A stretch of DNA of 64,000 nt from Paenibacillus sp. FSL H8-0548 (GTDB lineage: Bacteria > Bacillota > Bacilli > Paenibacillales > Paenibacillaceae). Both the position numbers and the translations under genes were made by a program. The notes under the pieces were generated by a model, which did no database searches, was not told where the DNA came from, and was given only the letters and a program-made list of their open reading frames with translations. Location of the stretch: contig NZ_CP152049.1 in assembly GCF_038630985.1 (NCBI RefSeq), forward strand, positions 6,587,501 to 6,651,500, written 5' to 3'. This document shows positions 1-8,061 of this stretch, one piece after another (the first letter of the stretch is position 1; each line of letters begins with the position of its first letter).

Positions 1-1829
1 TCTACCAGTTGGTCCCGTGCATTCAAGCCCGTTACCTCGATATAACGAAATCCCTGAAAGGTAAATGAGGCTTCAAACGTCTGCACTCCCCGGCCATTCA
101 AAATATAAACATCACCATTATTATATGCACCCCAGAGACTGTCTGTATAAAGCGAAGCGTCATCCTTCAATTCGGGGATATAGCGCAGCTTGATCCGGGA
201 ACCTGCCGGACCTTGCAAGGTGACCCGGCAAACGCCGCCGACGGTTTTGCCGAAGTCATATAACCAAACGTTGAGGCCAATCTCCTTGACGGACTCGGAA
301 GGGAACTCCGTTAAACGGCGGATCGGCTGCACAGTTTGCGGTGATTTCTCCAAAGCCCAAGAAACAGGCGATACTTCAACCAGCTTCCAAGCGGCTGCGC
401 CTGAGAAAGCGGGCTCAGACCAGCCCGGCATCTCTTGCCGGGAATCATAATGGATTCCATCATACATGCTAGTTTTGCGATAGGGGCCGTCTATGGTATA
501 TGTCCAGTCGGAGCAGGTGCCTATCGTCACTTGCGAACCATCCGTATATTCGATCTCCAATTGCGAAATTATTCGCGGAATCGCATCTCCGTATCTCCCT
601 TCGGCAAAGTTCTTGTATTGATCGTATCCGTCGAGGCGAAAGCGTGAGCGGTACCAGCCATCAGCCAATATTGCGCCGATGGCATTAGCGCCTTGATTTA
701 ATAACGTGGTTACATCGAATGCCTGCACAGCGACCCGTTTGTTGTACTGGGTAAAACCCGGTGCTAGGCAGTGGTCACCGACACGTGAACCATTCAAATA
801 GAGCTCATAAAGCCCAAGGGCCGTGACATAAATCATAGCCCGTTTAATCGGCTGGCCGATCATAAATTCATTTCTAAAAAACGGAGATGGGCGCAGATTA
901 CGGCGACTGCCGGGATCATATGCCGTCTGCCCATCTGTCAGAAAGACCGTTCCGAATCCTTCCTCCACATTCTCATAGGAATCCAGCGCACTCACTTTAC
1001 AGCCTAGTGCTATATTAACGCCATTACTCAGCACCTCTAATTCTGCCAGCTTCAAACAGTAGGTCGGGCCTGCGAATGCAGCTTCCGTTTGCTTGAGTGA
1101 AGTCAATCGGATATAACGTCCACTGGTTTCAGCAAAAGCGGAGGTTAAACACGATTCAAATGCGACATCCACTTCAGAATAGTCCACTGCCAGAGTACAG
1201 TCCAGCATATCCGCATTTTCTGAAACTTCGACTTTGAAACGCATAGGAAAGCCATCGGACGGAGGTATTTCACCACCCTCCGGACGTAACCCCCGCCTTC
1301 CGGCTGCAGCAAACATCCGAATGCCATCGACCTTGCGTGATTGGCCAAGATCAATTTGCACCCATTTCTGCTCCAAAGGATTCGTTGTTTCCAAGGACAT
1401 ATAACCGAGACAAACCGGTGAATCCTCGATAAATTCTAAAGCGGTAATCCATTCGGCTTTCCAATCTTCACTCTGCAAGAGCCCTATGGAAAATTCGGCA
1501 GTCTCATCGGCTTCACTTTTCTCTGCCATACCGCCAGCCGCAACCGTCCATATATATACCGTCCAGAAACAACCGTCTCCTGAAGACAGCACTGACCCAC
1601 CATATTCGATATGGAGCGTGTCATCGGAGTCAATTTTCCCGGAATCCCAGAGGTCAGCCAAGTCCGGCCTTAGTTTAGCCGGATCGGAGGCAACCAGGAT
1701 TTGATAAGCTGCTTGTTTAACGTTTCTTCTTTCATCTGCGATTTCCCAAGAAAATCTGGGTTTAGGAGTGCTGATCCCGAGTGGATTGATCAAATATTCA
1801 CAGCGCAAATAACTGGCTTTACTGGGCAT
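1..1829 (-). CDS. alpha-L-rhamnosidase, GH78 family (partial, 3' end outside window)
   Basis: Hydrolyses terminal alpha-L-rhamnose from glycosides or plant polysaccharides. The frame is open for 609 codons from an ATG at 1829 and runs off the window edge with no stop. A good AGGAG lies 6 nt upstream. Visible domains are an N-terminal fibronectin-like strand region, then an inserted discoidin (F5/8 C) type module (about residues 155-300, with WVQIDLGQSRKVDGIRMF and RYIRLTS), then the Bac_rhamnosid_N fold (YELYLNGSRVGDHCLAPGFT, ILADGWYRSRF), then the start of the concanavalin-like domain (WLYDFGKTVGGVCRVTL, FTFQGFRYIEVTG). The catalytic (alpha/alpha)6 barrel would lie beyond the window. No signal peptide is seen, so it is probably cytoplasmic. 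It is divergent from a two-component system that may control it; that link is inferred from position. Confidence 0.9.
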   Translation of the reverse strand, partial: MPSKASYLRCEYLINPLGISTPKPRFSWEIADERRNVKQAAYQILVASDPAKLRPDLADLWDSGKIDSDDTLHIEYGGSVLSSGDGCFWTVYIWTVAAGGMAEKSEADETAEFSIGLLQSEDWKAEWITALEFIEDSPVCLGYMSLETTNPLEQKWVQIDLGQSRKVDGIRMFAAAGRRGLRPEGGEIPPSDGFPMRFKVEVSENADMLDCTLAVDYSEVDVAFESCLTSAFAETSGRYIRLTSLKQTEAAFAGPTYCLKLAELEVLSNGVNIALGCKVSALDSYENVEEGFGTVFLTDGQTAYDPGSRRNLRPSPFFRNEFMIGQPIKRAMIYVTALGLYELYLNGSRVGDHCLAPGFTQYNKRVAVQAFDVTTLLNQGANAIGAILADGWYRSRFRLDGYDQYKNFAEGRYGDAIPRIISQLEIEYTDGSQVTIGTCSDWTYTIDGPYRKTSMYDGIHYDSRQEMPGWSEPAFSGAAAWKLVEVSPVSWALEKSPQTVQPIRRLTEFPSESVKEIGLNVWLYDFGKTVGGVCRVTLQGPAGSRIKLRYIPELKDDASLYTDSLWGAYNNGDVYILNGRGVQTFEASFTFQGFRYIEVTGLNARDQLV

Positions 1830-2101
1830 AGGAGTCTCCTTTATGGTTGGCATGCAAACTCAGTACAACTCGATCGCTCAAAGCGAAACCGTGCATCTTG
1901 TCTTCAAGGCGTACCTTCATATCAAAAGATAGTTAACATTTTGAATAAACGTAAGTAATTTCATGTCGACTTCTAAACTAGGCTACAGCAAAGAAGAAAT
2001 CGTCAGATGAGATATCAGCTAGATTCGCCAGACCTTCGATTCTAACGATCTCAGTTTAAGGCCTGTATCCATCAAACGAAATAGACATTCTTATTCATCG
2101 C

Positions 2102-2179
2102 AGGTGGATAATCTTATCCACCTTTCGATATCGCCATTCTAGCTCCATCGTTCACCTTGACTCTATTTCAATTGAAATA
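2102..2179. promoter_or_regulatory. two palindromes in the rhamnosidase / kinase divergent region
   Basis: The 374-bp gap between the divergent rhamnosidase and kinase genes holds two perfect palindromes. AGGTGGATAA-TC-TTATCCACCT lies at 2102-2123 and TATTTCAATTGAAATA at 2164-2179. Either could be a binding site for the adjacent AraC-type response regulator or another sugar regulator. No confident -35/-10 pair was found. Operator function is an inference. Confidence 0.4.
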
Positions 2180-2236
2180 GGTTCATGTTACAGTATTAAA
2201 AAAATGATCGAATTCGAAGATGATAGGTGGATGCTA

Positions 2237-3982
2237 ATGTTCTCCTCCAGCAGCTTACGCGCAAAACTATTCCTAACCTACATGCTTATTATTCTGGTCT
2301 GTACGCTTGGCGTTTCCATTCCCTCTTATTTTTACATTAAAGAAAATATCGAAAGCAGTACCCTCTCGAACCTAGAGCAGTCGGTTCAAGGGGTGTCCGA
2401 TCAATTAAATGCCTATCAGAACGAGTTTGATAATATCAGCACGCAGCTCTATCTGAATTATGATGCTGCCGGCAATACGATGATTCATTATCTTAATGTT
2501 CTCAACACGTCTGCCGATTCAATCGAAAGACTAAAAGCAACGCAATCCCTTGATAAATTTATCCAAATTAACAGTTCCATTTATCAAGATCTCTATCGCA
2601 TTACTCTCTATGCTAATAGCGGTCTTCTCTTCTCAAGCAAGCCCATCGTTAATAATATCTATGAATCGGAAGCGTCACAAACTTGGGTTTCCTTAATCGC
2701 TCCACTTCGCGGCAACACGTTTTATCGATATTCTACTCATGACGAATGGACGAATGAACAGCAGCCATCCGTCTTTTCCTTCATCCGTGCCATCGACCCT
2801 AACGACCAGCAATCGGGATATATCGAAGTACAGATCAAAGCCGCTGATATCCTGGCATCCGTTGATTCACTCAATTGGGAAGGAAGCCAATTCCAATTAT
2901 TAGACGACAAAGGCAATGCTTTTTACACCATGAAAGCAAACGAAGAACTAAAAATAGCCAGTAATAACAGAGATAACTTCTATACCTTTACGAAAACAAC
3001 CAGCAAGAAATATATCGTTGCCGAGCTCACCGTCACCAAGGACCTGGTGCTCGCCCCTATTCGATTACTTCGAAACATCTTTATAGCATCTCTTGCGGTG
3101 TTTCTTATATTTTCTGTTTTCTTCTTATCTTTTTTAGCCAAAATTTTGATCAATCCCTTAATTAAGCTTAAAAGCAGCATAGATCGGATCGACTTGGTAG
3201 ATAAACCCCTCGGCATTGAAAATAAATATAAAATGAACGAGGTTGATCAGATTAACCGTGCCTTCCGAATTATGAATGATCGGCTGCAAAACTCATTACA
3301 GCAAATTATTCAATTTCGCACCCTGCAGTTGCAATCCCATTTCGATACGCTGCAATCACAGATCAACCCCCACTTTCTATTTAATATGCTAGGAGTAATT
3401 CAAGCCTTGTCCGATAAAGGGGATACGGAAAAGATCAATAAAATCACGTCTAATCTAGCGGATTTCTTAAGATATTCCTCTGCTACCAGCTCACCTGTCA
3501 CTTCATTAAAACAAGAAATAGAGCTCACGAGGAAATATCTAGAGCTCATGAAATCTCGTTATTTATACCGCTTGGAGTACAGCTTTGATTTGGACCAACA
3601 AATGAATGATTTGATCGTACCTAAGCTAACCCTTCAGCCATTAGTGGAAAACAGCCTCCAACACGGCTTTAGAGATGCCCATCCCCTGAATATCCGTATT
3701 TCCGGTAAGATAATCGGAGATCGGTGGGAGTTGACCGTGCAGGATGATGGAATTGGATTTTCAGAGACCGTCTTGCCAACGATACGCGATAAGGTAGAAT
3801 CCTATTTACAACAACTCGACACCATCGCGCAAGGTGATCGATTGGGATTCGGAGGAATGGGATTATGCAGTACTCTAGCGAGGATGCAGTTGATCTTGAA
3901 AAACCAGCTTCATTATACGGTCGGCAACAATGTGAATAGGGGAGCTTACATCACGATGTCCAGCACTATTAAATTTCTCTAG
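2237..3982 (+). CDS. sensor histidine kinase, YesM family
   Basis: Membrane sensor kinase that phosphorylates the response regulator encoded 14 nt downstream. There is an N-terminal transmembrane helix (LFLTYMLIILVCTLGV), an extracytoplasmic sensing region of about 240 residues, a second helix (FIASLAVFLIFSVFFLSFLA) and a HAMP-like linker. The His_kinase domain has its phosphoacceptor His in QINPHFLFNML. The ATPase domain shows the N box (QPLVENSLQHGF), a G1 motif (VQDDGIGF) and a G2 motif (GFGGMGL). The start at 2237 is favoured because AGGTGG sits 6 nt upstream; an in-frame ATG at 2204 would add 11 residues but lacks a good ribosome binding site. YesM/YesN pairs usually sense plant-derived sugars, which fits the divergent rhamnosidase gene. 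Confidence 0.93.
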   Translation: MFSSSSLRAKLFLTYMLIILVCTLGVSIPSYFYIKENIESSTLSNLEQSVQGVSDQLNAYQNEFDNISTQLYLNYDAAGNTMIHYLNVLNTSADSIERLKATQSLDKFIQINSSIYQDLYRITLYANSGLLFSSKPIVNNIYESEASQTWVSLIAPLRGNTFYRYSTHDEWTNEQQPSVFSFIRAIDPNDQQSGYIEVQIKAADILASVDSLNWEGSQFQLLDDKGNAFYTMKANEELKIASNNRDNFYTFTKTTSKKYIVAELTVTKDLVLAPIRLLRNIFIASLAVFLIFSVFFLSFLAKILINPLIKLKSSIDRIDLVDKPLGIENKYKMNEVDQINRAFRIMNDRLQNSLQQIIQFRTLQLQSHFDTLQSQINPHFLFNMLGVIQALSDKGDTEKINKITSNLADFLRYSSATSSPVTSLKQEIELTRKYLELMKSRYLYRLEYSFDLDQQMNDLIVPKLTLQPLVENSLQHGFRDAHPLNIRISGKIIGDRWELTVQDDGIGFSETVLPTIRDKVESYLQQLDTIAQGDRLGFGGMGLCSTLARMQLILKNQLHYTVGNNVNRGAYITMSSTIKFL

Positions 3983-3996
3983 GAGGCATACGCGTA

Positions 3997-5538
3997 ATGA
4001 AGATTATGCTTGTAGATGACGAACCCGTTTTTCTGGAGCAGTTAAAAGAACTTATTCTTCGGATAGCCTCCGAAGAAGGCGCCTATTCGTTTGAAATTAT
4101 CGCGGAATGTTATAGCGGCCAGATGGCCCTTGATCAAATTCCTTTCTTAATTCCCGATGTCATTATTACGGATATTAAGATGTCGGCGATGGACGGCATC
4201 GAATTGTCTCATAAAGTCCAGCAGCGTTGGCCTAGCACCGCAGTCATCATTATTAGCGGCTTCTCTACCTTTGATTATGCTAGAGATGCATTACGAGCTA
4301 ACGTCGAGGAGTATTTGTTAAAACCCATCGAAACCGATGCCGTAAGAACCGTTCTTTTACGGATTCAAGAAAGACTCATGAAAAAAACGTATTCTCGGAG
4401 TAAAGAGATTTTACAATTGATTATTGAATCGAAGCGAAACCCCTCTTTGCCTGAGCTTATTCAAGAGCGATTATTTCCTTACTCTAATTATGCGTTGCTA
4501 ATCATTCCGGATCATGACTTCTCGATCGATAATGATTTGCTGCTTCCCCAGTCCTTAAGCGCAGAAAAAAATTACTATAGCGAAGCCAAAAGCTACATCG
4601 ACGAACAGGAAGAGCTTTGGGTATTACGGACCAAGAGCAGGCGAGAGCTTGCGATCCTGATTGGTTTTCATACAGTTTCAGCTCTAAAGCTGCAAAATCT
4701 CCTTCAGTTTTCACAGAATCATTTTATGAACAAAGGCCTTAGTCCTTCCATTGCTTACAGTGATAGCTTGCGTGATTTGGCAGATATCAATATCATTCAA
4801 CAAAAACTGATTGATGAGCTATATAAGAACTTGGTTATTGGAGAGCCGAAGCTCATATCCTTAGCTGACTTCTCAGATCCTCTTCATGATAATTTTCTAT
4901 TAAAAGCAGAAGAAGTAGAGCAGCTTTCCCTCTACTTGAACAAAAGTGACTGGAAACAAATTAAGAAACTTATTTATCAACTCTTTCAGAACTGGGGTAA
5001 CCAAAAAACCCCCCTATTATATTTGGAAAAAAACGTAAAGAGCATCGTCCGTTTATTGGAACAGCAATTGCCTCCTATCGACATCGTTACAAGCAAAACC
5101 CTTGAAATTCGAATAGAGGAAATATGCTTTGTCTCTTTTTCGTTCTCGGAAACAGCAGATTCCTTCTGGGATTTAATCATTCACGTGTTCCAGCCTCAGG
5201 TCCATGAATCAGATTCAGGAGCTCTACTTTTCCAACAGATTGAAAGTTACATTTCGTCTCATCTGAAGGAAGCACTGACTTTAGGTGATTTAATGAAACG
5301 TTTCCATATCTCCAGCTCCTATTTATGCAACTTATTTCGTAACAATAGCGGCAAATCATTCGTGGAGTATATTACCACGCTGCGTGTAGAGAAAGCAAAA
5401 TCACTCATGCTTAACTACCCCACTATGCTGCTGAAAGATATTTCGGAAATCGTAGGCTATCAGGATCATCATTATTTTAGCCGTGTATTTAAGACAGTCG
5501 TTGGAACAACGCCTAAAGAATTCAAGAATATGAGCTAA
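3997..5538 (+). CDS. response regulator with AraC-type DNA-binding domain, YesN family
   Basis: Transcription activator partner of the kinase just upstream (14-nt gap, GGAGG before the start). The N-terminal receiver domain shows the acidic pair D7-D8, the phosphoacceptor D59 (DVIITDIKM) and K109 (EEYLLKPIE). A central region of about 280 residues has no recognised domain, as is common in this family. The C-terminal 100 residues form a double helix-turn-helix of AraC/XylS type (LTLGDLMKRFHISSSYLCNLF, ISEIVGYQDHHYFSRVFK). At 513 aa the length is normal for YesN-like proteins. Likely targets are the divergent rhamnosidase gene and its transport or catabolic genes outside the window; this is inferred. 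Confidence 0.93.
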   Translation: MKIMLVDDEPVFLEQLKELILRIASEEGAYSFEIIAECYSGQMALDQIPFLIPDVIITDIKMSAMDGIELSHKVQQRWPSTAVIIISGFSTFDYARDALRANVEEYLLKPIETDAVRTVLLRIQERLMKKTYSRSKEILQLIIESKRNPSLPELIQERLFPYSNYALLIIPDHDFSIDNDLLLPQSLSAEKNYYSEAKSYIDEQEELWVLRTKSRRELAILIGFHTVSALKLQNLLQFSQNHFMNKGLSPSIAYSDSLRDLADINIIQQKLIDELYKNLVIGEPKLISLADFSDPLHDNFLLKAEEVEQLSLYLNKSDWKQIKKLIYQLFQNWGNQKTPLLYLEKNVKSIVRLLEQQLPPIDIVTSKTLEIRIEEICFVSFSFSETADSFWDLIIHVFQPQVHESDSGALLFQQIESYISSHLKEALTLGDLMKRFHISSSYLCNLFRNNSGKSFVEYITTLRVEKAKSLMLNYPTMLLKDISEIVGYQDHHYFSRVFKTVVGTTPKEFKNMS

Positions 5539-5649
5539 ACCATTTTGACCCTCTTGCGCTACATAATGTTCTCGGAAGCTTCATCATAATAACCTTGGAC
5601 TATTCCAATGAGGATGGCATAACTTGGAATGGAAATATGGGAAAAAGAA

Positions 5650-5700
5650 AAGCCGAGCGACATCAGGAGTAAATGACTGAGAATCGGTCGGCTTATTTTA
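5650..5700 (+). terminator. probable terminator after the two-component genes
   Basis: AAGCCGAGCGA (5650-5660) pairs with TCGGTCGGCTT (5684-5694), with one mismatch and a loop of about 23 nt, followed by ATTTTA. It is placed just downstream of the response regulator stop. The long loop and short T tract make it only moderately convincing. Confidence 0.5.
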
Positions 5701-5832
5701 AGTGTTCTGATTATCATTCTACTATCGTCTTACGCTAGTTTTTGACTGATGTGAATCTTGTTCATTGCAAAGCCAATTAGGAATTTAAAACCGAGTATTT
5801 TCTTCAAAGCGGTGGGGTCTCACGTAGATCTC

Positions 5833-6275
5833 TCACACCTTCCGAACAGTGGGCGAGTAAAATGCGTCACTATGCATATGCTGAATTTTGTCCCTGTTTG
5901 CAGGATTGGTCGTGTCTGGAGATCGGTGCTCCAGAATGGCTTGATATAGGCCGGTTATTTCTTCCAAATGGGCAACGTGCTGTTTGGCTTCTTTGAGCTT
6001 AGCGAGCGCCGCTTCTTTATGCTCCATCATGAGTGCGGAGCGTTGCGGATAGTCGAATCTCCTTCGAGACAGAGATCGACGTGCATTTTTATGACTTCAA
6101 TCGGCATACCGGATTGCTGGAGGCATTTAATGCCATGTAGCCAGTTGATCGATTCTTCCCCTCGATACGCGGGAAAGTCTTTTCTTATAGTACCGCGATC
6201 CGAAAGTCGCCAATATGATAGGCAACTGGAGAGTCGAACTGTAAACCTTGATCGAACCGTAAACTCATCACGCAT
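5833..6275 (-). pseudogene. MerR-family transcriptional regulator, frameshifted and N-terminally decayed
   Basis: Two overlapping minus-strand reading frames join into one MerR-like protein. The upstream piece reads GEESINWLHGIKCLQQSGMP and IEVIKMHVDLCLEGDSTI. It then runs out of frame, and the downstream piece continues in another frame as MMEHKEAALAKLKEAKQHV with the dimerisation coiled coil. Adding one base near 6048-6051 restores STIPQRSALMMEHKEA, the expected family sequence. The N-terminal helix-turn-helix is also damaged: YHIGDF is visible in a different frame near 6210. Its original function is unknown. It lies outside the Tn7-like element, in the tract that would have been downstream of glmS before insertion. 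Confidence 0.75.
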
Positions 6276-6294
6276 TTAGCCTCATCTATTAAGA

Positions 6295-6327
6295 AAGGAC
6301 AGGGCGGGTTCCCCTTGTCCTTTTTAT
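6295..6327 (+). terminator. intrinsic terminator-like hairpin
   Basis: AAAGGACAGGG pairs with CCCCTTGTCCTTT (one bulge, loop CGGGTT) and is followed by TT on the plus strand. No intact plus-strand gene precedes it, so it is probably a relic or acts in both directions next to the MerR pseudogene. Confidence 0.55.
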
Positions 6328-6598
6328 GTACCTCATTGCAAAATCCAAGAATAGTAAAACTTTTTCTAAGAGTGCAATGAAATCTATACTCCTACCATTA
6401 CAGGTAACATACAAAACCACTGAGACATCCATAACAATCTTGCCCGCTGAATTGAGCGTTGCCAGTCTAACAGTTTATTTTCTTCTGACAGTTAAATCAC
6501 ATACTAATTTGCAAAGGTATGAACTATATTGTCAAGAAATTAACTTTAATGTCACCGAACACAAACTCCATATTCGAGATTTAAACAATTCTTAAGAA
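6328..6598. other. intergenic stretch with no supported gene
   Basis: The tract is AT-rich. A plus-strand frame of 89 codons (6326-6595) has no ribosome binding site, no recognisable domain and a composition like non-coding DNA. I see no gene here. Confidence 0.5.
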
Positions 6599-6599
6599 C

Positions 6600-6640
6600 A
6601 AAAATAGGTAGCCCGGAATATATCATCAGGCTACCCTCTA
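6600..6640 (-). terminator. minus-strand terminator, perhaps the original glmS terminator
   Basis: GGTAGCC (6607-6613) pairs with GGCTACC (6629-6635). Read on the minus strand, the stem is followed by TATTTTTG. No intact minus-strand gene lies directly upstream, but glmS would have done so before the transposon inserted (about 140 nt from its stop codon). Confidence 0.5.
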
Positions 6641-6664
6641 GATGTTTTAATGCATCAATTCATA

Positions 6665-6735
6665 TGTGGTTCCAAACATTATTTATTGGTTCCGTAGTTT
6701 CTTTATTTGGTTCCAGACTTTTTTACTGGTTCCAC
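6665..6735. repeat. four direct TGGTTCC repeats, about 20-bp period
   Basis: TGGTTCC starts at 6667, 6687, 6708 and 6727 (spacing 20, 21 and 19 bp), with AT-rich filler that is partly similar between units. The array lies 25 bp outside the left end of the Tn7-like element. Phased short repeats of this kind resemble transposase-binding arrays at Tn7-like ends, and the first copy reads TGTGGTTCC. It may be the worn end of an earlier element at the same att site; this is inference. Confidence 0.55.
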
Positions 6736-6753
6736 ACTTTTATTTCACTGAAC

Positions 6754-6758
6754 GTTTT
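6754..6758. repeat. left target-site duplication GTTTT
   Basis: GTTTT directly precedes the left inverted repeat and matches GTTTT at 42691-42695 directly after the right inverted repeat. Five-base duplications are the rule for Tn7-like elements. Confidence 0.88.
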
Positions 6759-6885
6759 TGTGAGTTATACCTACAAATGGCATAAAAAGCACCTTTTTTA
6801 AGCGATAATATAACAACGAATTGACACTTTATATATCTGCTAATGGCATAAACCATCAAAACTATATCTTAAGATGACATAAACC
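6759..6885 (+). repeat. left end of the Tn7-like element with TnsB-type sites
   Basis: The terminal inverted repeat occupies 6759-6784. TGRCA-type sites in the same orientation start at 6778 (TGGCATAAA), 6822 (TGACAC), 6844 (TGGCATAAACC) and 6875 (TGACATAAACC). The first site lies exactly 19 bp from the tip, as at the right end. In Tn7 such repeats bind TnsB; here that is inferred from position and symmetry. Confidence 0.8.
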
Positions 6886-6889
6886 GGAA

Positions 6890-7237
6890 CTAAGTTTCGT
6901 AGCTGTTCAATTGATGAGGGGAGTATTTGGACAGGTTACCGTAGAAATATAGGTTACCTGTATTAGTAGGTGTTCCACTATTTTTAAAAAAGATGTTGGT
7001 TTTTGGAATGAAGGAGGGCATCGTCATATAACATGATATCGATAATAAAATCATGCCTAGACATAAGACTGTCTTACAATTCGAAGGGATTTTATACGAC
7101 GAACCTAAAAAGCTCATGATCGCTGCAATTGCCCTTCCGGAGAAGTTAAGGGTTGCCCCATTTTTCGCCTCCGCAAATTTCAAGCAGTCGGCTACTTTGT
7201 TTGAAATGTAAAATAGCTTATCCTCCATATTGCTCAT
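6890..7237 (-). pseudogene. PycTM-like (Pycsar effector, DUF5706-type) membrane protein, C-terminally truncated
   Basis: The start at 7237 has GGGGG 7 nt upstream. The protein begins LFYISNKVADCLKFAEAKNG and continues with a hydrophobic helix (GRAIAAIMSFLG), a second helix (TVLCLGMILLSISCYMTMP) and the family-like segment NLYFYGNLSKYSPHQL. It then stops after 115 residues, where relatives usually continue with a further helical segment. The stop lies only a few bases from the innermost TnsB-type site of the left end, so the gene seems cut off by the transposon end. PycTM proteins are membrane effectors of cyclic-nucleotide antiphage systems; no nucleotide cyclase gene is nearby. The family call rests on pattern memory only. 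Confidence 0.5.
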
Positions 7238-7289
7238 CGTTATCCCCCATGATTGCATTAACATAATTATAGATATAGTTAAGGGAATT

Positions 7290-7327
7290 AAAATAGAGGC
7301 ACCTCAAAAGAGGTGCCTCTATTTCTT
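7290..7327. terminator. bidirectional terminator-like hairpin
   Basis: AAATAGAGGCACCTC and GAGGTGCCTCTATTT form a perfect 15-bp stem with loop AAAA. The stem is followed by CTTTT on the plus strand. It separates the PycTM-like gene from the persulfide operon promoter. Confidence 0.75.
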
Positions 7328-7394
7328 TTAACTGCATTCTGTTTTCAATTCTCCGATATTCGTTGAATGTGGTTTGTTTAATTTTCCCAGTTTA

Positions 7395-7459
7395 CTTCCG
7401 TATACCCTATGGGGTATATTAGGTCCATGGTCATGAATACCCCATAGGGTATACGGAAG
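7395..7459. promoter_or_regulatory. CstR-type operators, 23-bp perfect inverted repeat
   Basis: CTTCCGTATACCCTATGGGG (start of the left arm, 7395-7417) is repeated exactly in reverse complement at 7437-7459, 19 bp apart. Each arm contains its own smaller palindrome, TACCC-4-GGGTA, the GC-centred pattern bound by CsoR/CstR tetramers. The right arm overlaps the ribosome binding site region of the first gene of the operon, so repressor binding should block transcription. The cognate regulator is probably the CsoR-family protein at 10881-11144. Confidence 0.8.
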
Positions 7460-7472
7460 GAGACGAACATTA

Positions 7473-8054
7473 ATGACGATTCATGTAGATAGAATCTTGG
7501 ACGCTAAAGGATTAGCTTGTCCGATGCCTATTGTGAAAACGAAAAAGGCTATGGATGAGATTGAATACGGTCTTGTTTTGGAAGTACAAGCTACGGATTC
7601 AGGTTCCATCGCCGACATTCAAAGTTGGGCAGCCAAAATAGGTCATGCTTACTTGGGAAACAAAATGGATGGAAATGTCATTCATCATTATTTGAGGAAA
7701 GCGAATCCCGCCGAAGTTACGCCAGAGCAAAGGCACCCTATTACATTGTTAAACGATGACCTTCAACAGCATTTGAAGCAGCCCCATTTGTTCGAGCATG
7801 CCATTATAATCGATGTGCGTGAGCCGGCTGAATATGCATTCGGGCATATCCCTGGTGCGATATCCATCCCATTAGGTGCTTTGGCAAAACGCGCGTCTGA
7901 GCTAGATCCTAGTAAGGACATTTATGTAATTTGCCGTACGGGGAACCGAAGCGACATGGCAGCACAAGCTTTAACAGAGTTAGGATTTGCAAAAGTAACG
8001 AATATTATTCCGGGTATGTCTGAGTGGACTGGTCCCGTCCAATGCGAGGAGTGA
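7473..8054 (+). CDS. yrkF: TusA-rhodanese fusion protein, YrkF/CstA-like
   Basis: Sulfur carrier and sulfurtransferase of persulfide metabolism, cytoplasmic. The N-terminal TusA domain (about 1-75) has the CPMP motif with the sulfur-binding C16. The C-terminal rhodanese domain (about 95-190) carries the active-site loop CRTGNRS with C154. AAGGAG lies 9 nt upstream of the ATG. It is the first gene of a plus-strand operon whose order (TusA-rhodanese, MBL, TusA, TSUP, DsrE, CsoR-like) matches the B. subtilis yrk genes and the staphylococcal cst operon. It likely passes persulfide sulfur to the downstream oxygenase-like enzyme and is repressed by the CstR-like protein through the operators just upstream. 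Confidence 0.9.
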   Translation: MTIHVDRILDAKGLACPMPIVKTKKAMDEIEYGLVLEVQATDSGSIADIQSWAAKIGHAYLGNKMDGNVIHHYLRKANPAEVTPEQRHPITLLNDDLQQHLKQPHLFEHAIIIDVREPAEYAFGHIPGAISIPLGALAKRASELDPSKDIYVICRTGNRSDMAAQALTELGFAKVTNIIPGMSEWTGPVQCEE

Positions 8055-8061
8055 TTATTTT

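Noticed and set aside
6326..6595. Plus-strand frame of 89 codons
   Set aside because: No ribosome binding site, no recognisable domain, located in decayed intergenic DNA.
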